A stretch of 42,500 nt of DNA from UBA8752 sp965659115 (GTDB taxonomy: Bacteria; Bacteroidota; Bacteroidia; Flavobacteriales_D; Sanyastnellaceae). Of the stretch, positions 34,390 to 41,564 are shown in pieces. The stretch is from contig CBFHUP010000016.1 of the NCBI GenBank assembly GCA_965659115.1, positions 1 to 42,500 of the forward strand, read 5' to 3'. Below the pieces are notes generated by a model. That model had not been told where the DNA came from, did no database searches, and saw only the letters and a program-made list of their open reading frames with translations. A program made the position numbers and the translations under genes. The first letter of the stretch is position 1. Each line of letters begins with the position of its first letter.

Positions 34390-35529
34390 TCAGACGGAGA
34401 TGACCTCTGTGATTTCGAGCCCGTAGAGGGTCATGCCCTTGGTGACCGTGGCCGTGTCGCTCATGAGTTGAAGGCGTTGGATGCCGAGGTCCCTCAAGAT
34501 TTGAGCTCCCAATCCGAAAGCCCGTCCTTGTCGCCGCGCCACCTCTGCTGCACTGATGTCAGCATTTGCGCCTTGTACCGTGTTTCTGTGGGCATCGTTT
34601 TGCACGGCATCTTCCCAGCTGATGTGGGGCTTTTGCAAATAGACCAATGCTCCGTATTCCATGGCGCCGAGGCTGGCCATGGCCCGCTGTAATGTCTGGC
34701 CTTTTCCCAATGCGGCGTCCATCAAGATGTCGAGTTGGGGATGGCTTGCATGCATGCGAACAGGAACGGCGGCGTCAGCAGTCCACTCACCTTTGGTCAG
34801 GGCAAAGTGTTCGCTGTCGTCTGTGGTTTGCCGATAGGTGCTGAGCGTGAAAGGGCCGTATGGTGTATGGATTTCACGCGCGCCCGTGCGCTGAATGAGG
34901 GTGTCATTGGCAATGCGGTATGCGATCAGATCCTCGATGGAGACGATGCGCATGTCCAAGCGATCGGCCATCTCCAGTAGCTCTGGAAGCCGGGCCATGG
35001 TACCGTCGGCATTCATGATTTCAACGATGACGCCTGCCGGCTCCAATCCAGCGAGCCGTGCCAAGTCAATGGCGGCTTCTGTATGTCCTGCCCTCCTCAG
35101 AACGCCTCCTTTTCTGGCCTTGAGGGGGAAGATGTGGCCCGGACGGCCCAATTCATCCGGCCGAATGTTCGGGTCGATGAGGGCTTTGATGGTTTTGGAG
35201 CGGTCTGCTGCTGAGATTCCGGTCGTACAGCCGTGCCCCACCAAGTCTACACTCACTGTGAAGGGGGTCTCGTAAGCGGCGTTGTTCCGACTGACCATGA
35301 GGTCGAGCCCAAGCGACTCGCATCGGTCTTCCACCAACGGCGCACAAATCAAGCCCCGACCTTCGGTGGCCATAAAGTTGATCATCTCAGGTGTGGCAAA
35401 ACGGGCAGCGGCCACAAAGTCTCCTTCGTTTTCGCGGTCTTCATCGTCGACGACGATGATCACCTTTCCGTTTTTGATGTCTTCAATAGCGTCCTCGATC
35501 CGGTCAAGGGGCCGTTGCGGTTGACTCAT
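34390..35529 (-). CDS. ribB: 3,4-dihydroxy-2-butanone-4-phosphate synthase with degenerate GTP cyclohydrolase II domain (RibB-RibX type)
   Basis: Converts ribulose 5-phosphate to the four-carbon precursor of riboflavin. The 379-aa protein has an intact RibB half (about 1-205): VVDDEDRENEGD (26-37), HGCTTGISAADR, GRPGHIFPLKARKGGVLRRAGHTEAA. The C-terminal half (about 205-379) aligns in layout with GTP cyclohydrolase II, but its metal-site segment reads VPVRMHASHPQLDILMDAAL where RibA has 'VHSECLTGDVFGSLRCDCG'; the three zinc Cys are gone. So RibA activity is not expected, as in the RibBX proteins described elsewhere. A true ribA must lie elsewhere. ATG 35529 is preceded by a perfect TACCTTTG box at a 4-nt distance. 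Divergent from def. Confidence 0.9.
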   Translation of the reverse strand: MSQPQRPLDRIEDAIEDIKNGKVIIVVDDEDRENEGDFVAAARFATPEMINFMATEGRGLICAPLVEDRCESLGLDLMVSRNNAAYETPFTVSVDLVGHGCTTGISAADRSKTIKALIDPNIRPDELGRPGHIFPLKARKGGVLRRAGHTEAAIDLARLAGLEPAGVIVEIMNADGTMARLPELLEMADRLDMRIVSIEDLIAYRIANDTLIQRTGAREIHTPYGPFTLSTYRQTTDDSEHFALTKGEWTADAAVPVRMHASHPQLDILMDAALGKGQTLQRAMASLGAMEYGALVYLQKPHISWEDAVQNDAHRNTVQGANADISAAEVARRQGRAFGLGAQILRDLGIQRLQLMSDTATVTKGMTLYGLEITEVISV

Positions 35530-35533
35530 GTTG

Positions 35534-35541
35534 CAAAGGTA
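35534..35541 (-). promoter_or_regulatory. TAnnTTTG box 4 nt before the riboflavin-gene start
   Basis: On the minus strand TACCTTTG (perfect) then CAAC, then the ATG at 35529. A TTTG -33 element lies at 35566-35569 on the minus strand, 24 nt away, inside the palindrome at 35560-35579. Confidence 0.5.
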
Positions 35542-35559
35542 GCGGGAGGAATGCTCCGA

Positions 35560-35579
35560 ATGGCGCAAATTTGCGCCAT
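35560..35579. promoter_or_regulatory. 20-bp perfect palindrome over the def start (putative operator)
   Basis: ATGGCGCAAATTTGCGCCAT is a perfect inverted repeat with no spacer, centred between 35569 and 35570. It contains the -7-like CAAATTTG of def and the A and T of the def start codon, and its TTTG is the -33 element of the divergent riboflavin gene. A dimeric regulator bound here could control both. Confidence 0.5.
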
Positions 35580-36153
35580 GATTCTACCTGTAGTGGCATA
35601 TGGAGATCCTGTCTTGCGGAAAGAGGCCGCGGAAGTGACCAAGGGCATGGAAGGCCTAGAAAAGTTGATTGAGAGCATGTGGGAGACCATGTACCGTGCA
35701 GAAGGCGTTGGGTTGGCGGCCCCTCAGGTGGGGCGGTCCATTCGCATGTTTGTGGTAGACGGTTCTCCCTTTGGGGAAGGTGAGGAGGGGGATGAGGGGT
35801 GCAAAGACTTCAAAAGGGTCATGATCAATCCGGTCATTTTCGACGAAAGCGAGGAGGAGTGCGACATGGAAGAGGGGTGCTTGTCCATACCTGGGGTGCG
35901 AGAGCCTGTGACGCGACCCGTGTCGATGAAGGTGGAATACTTCGACGCGCAGTGGGTTTTGAGGGAGGAGGCCTTGTCTGGGATAGCGGCCAGGATTGTT
36001 TTGCACGAGAACGACCACCTCGATGGGGTGATGATACCAGACTATGCGCCCGCTTTGCGCAAGGCCATGCTTCAGGGTAAACTCAAAGACATCGCCAAAG
36101 GGAAAGTCCCTGCAGACTATCCCATGCGTCACCCTTCGAAAAGCGCCCGTTGA
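35578..36153 (+). CDS. def: Peptide deformylase
   Basis: Removes the formyl group from nascent N-terminal Met; Fe/Zn enzyme acting at the ribosome exit. The 191-aa protein begins MILPVVAYGDPVLRKEA, as in the family, and has motif 1 GVGLAAPQVG, motif 2 EGCLSIPGV and motif 3 HENDH with the metal-binding His pair and catalytic Glu. There is a short acidic insert (FGEGEEGDEG) after motif 1, also seen in Bacteroidota members. ATG 35578 was chosen by the family N-terminus; ATG 35551 and 35560 would add non-conserved residues. Its stop overlaps the next gene as TGATG. Confidence 0.96.
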   Translation: MILPVVAYGDPVLRKEAAEVTKGMEGLEKLIESMWETMYRAEGVGLAAPQVGRSIRMFVVDGSPFGEGEEGDEGCKDFKRVMINPVIFDESEEECDMEEGCLSIPGVREPVTRPVSMKVEYFDAQWVLREEALSGIAARIVLHENDHLDGVMIPDYAPALRKAMLQGKLKDIAKGKVPADYPMRHPSKSAR

Positions 36154-36719
36154 TGCGGTTTGAATTCATAGCAATGGGAGCCTTGCTGGTGCTGTTTTTT
36201 GCAGGCTGTCAAGCGCCAGATGGGCGGTCGGAGTCCCCATCTAAACGTCTCGCTGACATCGAAGCGTCGGAACAGGTGTTCCGCGAAATGCTCAAAGAGA
36301 ATGCCGATGTGGACTGGGCTGCGCCTGAGGTGCAAGATGCAGTGAGCGGTCTTTTGCGTCAATACGCCGAATTCGCGAACCACTTTCGCGGAGACAGCTT
36401 GGCTCCTGCATTTCTCATGCGACGGGCGGATTTGTTGCAGGGAAAAGGGGCCGCAGAGGAGGCGGTCAGACAGTGGATCGATGTGGTTGAAGGGTTTCCG
36501 CGCAGCCGGTGGGCGCCTCAAGCCATTTTTCGTGTGGGTTTCGCACGAGAAACGGCGCTCTCGGATACCCTGGGTGCTCTAAAAGCATACAGCGAGTTGA
36601 TTCAGGTGTACCCTGAGAGTCCATGGGCCGAACAAGCCGGTTTAGCAGCGCAGTGGTTGACCTTTGAGGAAGGGCAGGTTGTGCGCGCCTTGGAAGAGGG
36701 CGGAGTGCGCAATCCCTGA
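36153..36719 (+). CDS. TPR-like lipoprotein
   Basis: A 188-aa lipoprotein: signal MRFEFIAMGALLVLFFAGC with lipid Cys19, then a helical protein with TPR-like pairs (LAPAFLMRRADLLQGKGAAEEAVRQWIDVVEGFPRSRWAPQAIFRVGFARE, LGALKAYSELIQVYPESPWAEQAGLAA). The spacing fits two to three TPRs of the BamD/YfiO-like type, though it is shorter than BamD. Cell-envelope scaffold function is inferred. It is translationally coupled to def by TGATG, an odd pairing. An overlap-free inverted repeat lies over its stop codon. Confidence 0.82.
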   Translation: MRFEFIAMGALLVLFFAGCQAPDGRSESPSKRLADIEASEQVFREMLKENADVDWAAPEVQDAVSGLLRQYAEFANHFRGDSLAPAFLMRRADLLQGKGAAEEAVRQWIDVVEGFPRSRWAPQAIFRVGFARETALSDTLGALKAYSELIQVYPESPWAEQAGLAAQWLTFEEGQVVRALEEGGVRNP

Positions 36720-36753
36720 TTCAGGTCGTCCCCCATAGGGCGTCTGAATCAGG
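36715..36753. repeat. Inverted repeat over the TPR-lipoprotein stop
   Basis: A perfect 10-bp stem CCTGATTCAG (36715-36724) with CTGAATCAGG (36744-36753) enclosing a second short CG-rich stem. No T run follows (AGGCCAATATT), so if it terminates transcription it does so weakly; it may instead stabilise the 3' end of the def transcript. The stop codon lies in the left arm. Confidence 0.5.
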
Positions 36754-36843
36754 CCAATATTATGTTTACGTAAGGGCCTTCTGAACCCATAGATAGGTGG
36801 GGCTTCGGGGGTAACTTGCACGCTGTTACAATCCGATTCAACA

Positions 36844-37914
36844 ATGTCACGATTCCGTTCAGGCGTTCTCCACGGGGAAGAAGTCGCCGCCCTTTTTGAC
36901 GATGCTCAACAAAGGGGATACGCCCTCCCAGCCGTCAACATCATTGGGACCAACTCCCTCAATGCCACACTTGAGACAGCCGCCGCTGTAGGGTCTCCGG
37001 TCATCGTGCAGTTGTCCAATGGCGGTGCGGCATTTTACGCAGGCAAGTCGCTCAAACTCGACCAACAGGCCGGGGCCGTGCACGGCAGCGTGAGTGCAGC
37101 ATTGCATGTCCATGAGATGGCCCAGGCTTACGGGGTTCCTGTGGTGCTTCATACCGACCACTGTGCCCGGAAATTGTTGCCTTGGATTGATGGTCTCTTG
37201 GACCGCGGTGAGGCCCATTTCAAAGCGACGGGAACACCGCTGTTTTCGTCACACATGATAGACTTGTCGGAAGAGCCCATCGAAGACAACATCGCCACCT
37301 GCGTTTCATACCTGGAGCGCATGGCACCGCTCGGAATGTATTTGGAAATCGAACTCGGCGTCACCGGCGGAGAAGAAGACGGCGTTGACAACACGGAGTT
37401 GGATGCCAAGCACCTTTACACCCAGCCAGAAGAAGTGGCTTACGCCTATGAGCAATTGGGGGCGGTGAGCAGCCAATTCACAGTCGCCGCCGCGTTTGGT
37501 AATGTGCACGGGGTCTACAAGCCCGGCAACGTGGAATTGACCCCCGTGATCCTCAAGAACAGCCAAGCGCACATTGCGCAGAAGCACGGGACCGGCCCGC
37601 GTCCTGTAGACTTTGTATTCCACGGTGGTTCAGGCAGCAGCGTAGAAGAAATCCGGGAGGCGATTTCATACGGAGCGGTCAAGATGAACATCGACACAGA
37701 CATGCAGTGGGCCTACTTGAGTGGGGTTCGCGATTACGTACAAGAGTGGTCGCCTTATTTGCAGACGCAGATTGGTAACCCCGATGGGGCGGACCAGCCC
37801 AACAAGAAAAAGTACGATCCTCGCGTGTGGCTGCGCTCGGGAGAGCAAGCTTTCGTGAAGCGCCTGACACAGGCCTTTGATGATTTGAACTGCATGGGGC
37901 GGAACGCCGGCTGA
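36844..37914 (+). CDS. fbaA: Class II fructose-bisphosphate aldolase
   Basis: Cleaves fructose 1,6-bisphosphate in glycolysis and forms it in gluconeogenesis; zinc enzyme. The 356-aa length and motifs are those of the class IIA form: YALPAVNIIGTNSLNATLE, VPVVLHTDHC (catalytic Asp and zinc His), FKATGTPLFSSHMIDLSEEP, YLEIELGVTGGEEDGVDN, GNVHGVYKPGNVEL, FHGGSGSS and KMNIDTDMQWAY. The pgi gene follows after 10 nt, so the two glycolytic genes form a pair. No perfect promoter box is seen; TAACTTGC at 36812-36819 is a weak candidate. Confidence 0.97.
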   Translation: MSRFRSGVLHGEEVAALFDDAQQRGYALPAVNIIGTNSLNATLETAAAVGSPVIVQLSNGGAAFYAGKSLKLDQQAGAVHGSVSAALHVHEMAQAYGVPVVLHTDHCARKLLPWIDGLLDRGEAHFKATGTPLFSSHMIDLSEEPIEDNIATCVSYLERMAPLGMYLEIELGVTGGEEDGVDNTELDAKHLYTQPEEVAYAYEQLGAVSSQFTVAAAFGNVHGVYKPGNVELTPVILKNSQAHIAQKHGTGPRPVDFVFHGGSGSSVEEIREAISYGAVKMNIDTDMQWAYLSGVRDYVQEWSPYLQTQIGNPDGADQPNKKKYDPRVWLRSGEQAFVKRLTQAFDDLNCMGRNAG

Positions 37915-37924
37915 TTTGCCAGTC

Positions 37925-39580
37925 ATGCACGAATCTGGACTTTCTCCTTTTGATTTTGCCGAAGCGGCTGAGCGTCGGTCGGTTCAATCCCATGCGGACA
38001 GGCTCAAGGCGAGGGGGTTGAAGGACCTGCAGGATGAGGAGGGCCGCGTAGACCGTTGGGTCCTCAGTCCCGACGACCTGCCATGGCGTTTTGATTTCAC
38101 CAAGCAATGCATCGACGGTGACGCTTGGACTGCGCTCAAAGGCCTTGCGGAAGATGCGGGGTGGAGAAATGCCGTCGAAAGTCAGTTTCGCGGCAATCCC
38201 ATCAATGCTACCGAAGGCCGCGCAGTCCTGCACATGGCGCTGCGTGGAGCATCAGGAGATGGATTCAAGGTGCATGACCAGGATGTCATGTCTGAGGTCT
38301 TGCAGACCCGAAGTGCATTTTTGTCTTTTGCGGATGATGTGAGGTCAGGAGCTTATGCCACGCATGACGGCGCGCGGTTTACTCATGTCATCAATATCGG
38401 GATTGGGGGCTCTGATCTGGGCCCGGTAATGGTCCATGAGGCTTTGGCGGCCAGTCGCTTACATGAAGAACAGAGCACAGACGTGCGGTTCGTCAGCAAT
38501 GTGGATCCGAGCCATTTGGATTCGGCCATTGCAGGTTTGGATCCGGCCAAAACCTTATTGGTGATTGTGTCCAAGACCTTCACAACGCAAGAAACTATGG
38601 CCAATGCGCACCGCGCCTTGGCTTGGCTCAAAAGTGAACTCGGAGAGCATGCCGGTCACCACATCGCCGCAGTTACATCAAATGTGGAAGGTGCTGCAGA
38701 GCTCGGCATTGCCCCAGATCGGGTGTTCGGATTTGGTCATTGGGTAGGGGGGCGCTTTTCACTCTGGGGCCCTGTAGGCTTGGCCATCGCCCTCGGCTCG
38801 GGCAGCAAGGCATTTCTGGATTTGCTCAGAGGCGCCCGCGCCATGGATCAGCACTTCAGGTCGGAAGATGCAGAGCACAATGTGCCGCTTCACTTGGCAT
38901 TGATTGAAATTTGGAATGTCAACTTTATGGGGCATTCAAGCCGGGTGGTGTTGCCATATGCTCAGCCTCTGCACAGGTTGCCGGCTTATCTCCAACAGGC
39001 TGAAATGGAGTCCAATGGCAAGTCCGTTGGACGAGACGGACAACCGTTGAAATGGGCCACGCACCCTGTCGTTTGGGGAGAGCCGGGAACCAATGGTCAG
39101 CACGCGTTCCACCAGCTGCTGCATCAGGGAACCGAGCGTCATCCCGTGGATTTCATGGCATTCAAATCGCCCATTGGTGGCGATGAGCACATGCATCACC
39201 TCTTGCTCAACAATGCCATTGCACAAGCCGAGGCCTTTTGTATGGGCAGGGATTTGGATGCAGTGAAGTTGGAAATGGTAGACGGGGGAGCGGATCAGTC
39301 CAAGATTGATGCCGTGGCGCCTCACCGTTGTTTTGGCGGGGACCGCCCTTCTACCTTTATGTTGGGCGATGCACTAGATGCGTTTTCCCTGGGGGCGTTG
39401 ATCGCGGCCCATGAACACAAAATCTTCCTCGAAGGGCTTTTTTGGAACATCTTCAGCTTCGACCAATGGGGTGTTGAGCTAGGCAAGGTGTTGGCCAAAC
39501 AACTGGAAAAAGGCGGAGACGCCATGCAGTGGACCCCTGGTACCGAGGCGCTGCGAAGGGCCATCCACCCTGGGCACTGA
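37925..39580 (+). CDS. pgi: Glucose-6-phosphate isomerase
   Basis: Interconverts glucose 6-phosphate and fructose 6-phosphate. The 551-aa protein has the PGI signatures: INIGIGGSDLGPVMV, VSKTFTTQETMANA, the DRVFGFGHWVGGRFSLWGPVGLAIAL substrate-binding segment, and late QWGVELGKVLAKQL. ATG 37925 was chosen over a TTG at 37916. Start lies 10 nt after the fbaA stop, indicating cotranscription. Length is typical of the long bacterial/eukaryotic-like PGI. Confidence 0.97.
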   Translation: MHESGLSPFDFAEAAERRSVQSHADRLKARGLKDLQDEEGRVDRWVLSPDDLPWRFDFTKQCIDGDAWTALKGLAEDAGWRNAVESQFRGNPINATEGRAVLHMALRGASGDGFKVHDQDVMSEVLQTRSAFLSFADDVRSGAYATHDGARFTHVINIGIGGSDLGPVMVHEALAASRLHEEQSTDVRFVSNVDPSHLDSAIAGLDPAKTLLVIVSKTFTTQETMANAHRALAWLKSELGEHAGHHIAAVTSNVEGAAELGIAPDRVFGFGHWVGGRFSLWGPVGLAIALGSGSKAFLDLLRGARAMDQHFRSEDAEHNVPLHLALIEIWNVNFMGHSSRVVLPYAQPLHRLPAYLQQAEMESNGKSVGRDGQPLKWATHPVVWGEPGTNGQHAFHQLLHQGTERHPVDFMAFKSPIGGDEHMHHLLLNNAIAQAEAFCMGRDLDAVKLEMVDGGADQSKIDAVAPHRCFGGDRPSTFMLGDALDAFSLGALIAAHEHKIFLEGLFWNIFSFDQWGVELGKVLAKQLEKGGDAMQWTPGTEALRRAIHPGH

Positions 39581-39637
39581 CAAAAATCACCGCGCCCGTG
39601 TCACAAGGTTGGTTTCGGTTGGCTTAACTTAACAGCC

Positions 39638-41380
39638 ATGCCAAAAACTATGACCTCCCAGCGATATTTTATTGCTGCTTTCTTGCTCTGTGCGGTAATG
39701 ACAGTGCAGGCTGCTTTCACGGGATTGACTTACGAAGTAGTCGCCACCACTGACCTTGGAACGACTTACAGGGTTTACGCCAATTTTGATGACCCTACCG
39801 ATATAGCACAGGCGCTTTACGCGGAGGCTCCATTTGCGCTGAGCGTCACCTCTTCAGCGGGGTTCTATCAAGATCCATTGGGCAACTTCACGCCCGATGC
39901 CATCAATCCTGCGTTGTACGGCACATTTACCAACCTTCCCTATGACTCATGGATCACCTTGGGCCAAGAAGACTCAAATTATCCCAGCAACATTGGTGTA
40001 GTTGGAGGAGCAGGTTGGATTTCTGGATCGCAGGCTTTCGAAGGTGGTGGCAACTTCATTGTGAACGATGGAGTTGGAGGTAGCGTATATGCCCTTCCAG
40101 AGCAGATACAGGCTCAGCCAGACGGCAACGGGCAGGTTCTATTGGCTCAGTTGACCACAACGGGGGCATGGAACATGACCTGCAACTTTCAGTGGAGGGA
40201 TGCCGCTTTAAATGTTTACCAGGAAACAGCGGTTTCCACAGGCCTCGAAATCACCGAATATCAGGGCATCTCGTATGAGTTGGTTGGTGAGAATACCACC
40301 GCTCCAGGGTTCGATACCTACCGAGTCTATGCGAACTTTGACGATCCCGCAGCTCAAGTGGTGGCTGTATATGGTTTGCAGGATACTGCGTTGACCATCA
40401 CGACTACAGGGTCTTTTTATCAGGATCAATTGGGCGGTGCACTATCTACGAGCATCAATCCCATCCTGTATTCTAGTTTCGAAAACCTGCCTTACGACTC
40501 TTGGGTAACCATTGGTTCCGAGGACAATACAGGCTCTACAGACTATATAGGGGTGGACTTTATTCCTTTTGAAGCCGGAGGCGACTTGATTGTCGACGAT
40601 GCGGTCGGAGGCACCTGGTACATTCTTCCCAACTTAGAACCTACTGCCTTTCCAGACCCCGCAGGCCGGGTGCTTTTGGGACAGTTCACTACCGATGGCG
40701 TAGTGGACCTCACGCTGAACATCCAGTACCGTTCCGCCGCAGGATTGAACATCCAAGAAACGGGACAGTCATTGACCTTTCCGGTCGTTACGCTCGGTTG
40801 CACCGATCAAGGAGCATGCAACTACAATCCTCTTGCAGATTTCGACGATGGGTCTTGCGAATTCTTGACGTGCGCTGGTTGTGACGATGTGGATGCCTGT
40901 AACTACAATGCTCAGGCTGTCATCGTGGACAATTCCTTGTGCACTTATCCCACGGGATACCCCACCAATACAGTGGATTGCGATGGAAACTGCCTGAACG
41001 ATACCGATGGAGACTTGGTGTGTGACGAAGATGAGGTGCCAGGTTGCACGTCCGCAGATGCCGACAACTACAACCCGCTGGCGACCGATGACGATGGTTC
41101 ATGTCAAATCTCAGGTTGCACCGATGCTGATGCACAGAACTACAACGCAAGCGCCACCGAGGATGACGGCAGTTGTGAATTCCTGATTGTGGGCACCCAA
41201 GGCTGCACCTATGGGGATGCAGAAAACTATGATCCATCAGCGTCCTTGGATGACGGTTCTTGCGAGTTTGACTGTTCAGGCGGAGGAAGTTGTGCATACG
41301 ATACCGACGACAATGGACTCATTGGATCAGCGGACTTGTTGGTGTTCCTGTCGCTCTACGGACAGCCCTGCGGCGAGTAA
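39638..41380 (+). CDS. Secreted protein with duplicated ~180-aa module, GCTD-type Cys repeats and dockerin-like end
   Basis: A 580-aa exported protein of unknown function. The signal peptide spans about 1-25 (FIAAFLLCAVMTVQA). Two copies of one module follow (about 27-210 and 213-395), sharing YRVYANFDDP, SFYQD.LG, INP.LY..F.NLPYDSW and GG..YI/LP. Then five Cys-rich units (40796-41271) of form GCT..DA.NYN..A..DDGSC, known from many Bacteroidota surface proteins. The end, DTDDNGLIGSADLLVFLSLYGQPC, has a Ca-binding dockerin-like loop; no type A or B T9SS sorting domain is visible. The third module copy lies at the start of the next gene. A TAACTTAA near 39628 is only weakly promoter-like. Confidence 0.85.
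   Translation: MPKTMTSQRYFIAAFLLCAVMTVQAAFTGLTYEVVATTDLGTTYRVYANFDDPTDIAQALYAEAPFALSVTSSAGFYQDPLGNFTPDAINPALYGTFTNLPYDSWITLGQEDSNYPSNIGVVGGAGWISGSQAFEGGGNFIVNDGVGGSVYALPEQIQAQPDGNGQVLLAQLTTTGAWNMTCNFQWRDAALNVYQETAVSTGLEITEYQGISYELVGENTTAPGFDTYRVYANFDDPAAQVVAVYGLQDTALTITTTGSFYQDQLGGALSTSINPILYSSFENLPYDSWVTIGSEDNTGSTDYIGVDFIPFEAGGDLIVDDAVGGTWYILPNLEPTAFPDPAGRVLLGQFTTDGVVDLTLNIQYRSAAGLNIQETGQSLTFPVVTLGCTDQGACNYNPLADFDDGSCEFLTCAGCDDVDACNYNAQAVIVDNSLCTYPTGYPTNTVDCDGNCLNDTDGDLVCDEDEVPGCTSADADNYNPLATDDDGSCQISGCTDADAQNYNASATEDDGSCEFLIVGTQGCTYGDAENYDPSASLDDGSCEFDCSGGGSCAYDTDDNGLIGSADLLVFLSLYGQPCGE
40796..41271 (+). repeat. Five GCTD..A.NYN..A..DDGSC repeat units
   Basis: Units at roughly 40796 and 40874, then a Cys-Asp-rich spacer (VDCDGNCLNDTDGDLVCDEDEVP), and three more near 41042, 41114 and 41201. 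Each is about 21 codons with a fixed Gly-Cys start, Asn-Tyr-Asn/Asp centre and Asp-Asp-Gly-Ser-Cys end. The acidic and Cys pattern suggests disulfides and Ca binding. A degenerate sixth copy (ACNYQPDAGLYC) opens the next gene. Confidence 0.8.
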
Positions 41381-41564
41381 TACTACTACAGGACATCTTC
41401 GAGGTCATGGGCATGAAGTGGGCATTGGCTCACTTCATGTCTGTTTAAAGCCACAATCAGAGACAGATTATACCTCTTGGTCGACGACTCTGCCGAAGGT
41501 GACGAATATCATATTTAATTCTGTCCTAAAACCCTTATTTTCAAGTCATAGCAAATCTTCCAGC
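41381..41564. other. 184-nt gap with a hairpin and an AT-rich block
   Basis: The hairpin CATGAAGTG (41412-41420) with CACTTCATG (41431-41439), extendable inward by three pairs, is followed by TCTGTTTAAAG, a poor T run, so it is a weak terminator for the preceding gene. TAATTCTG at 41516-41523 is one mismatch from TAnnTTTG and could drive the next gene, about 41 nt upstream of its ATG. Nothing else is seen. Confidence 0.4.
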
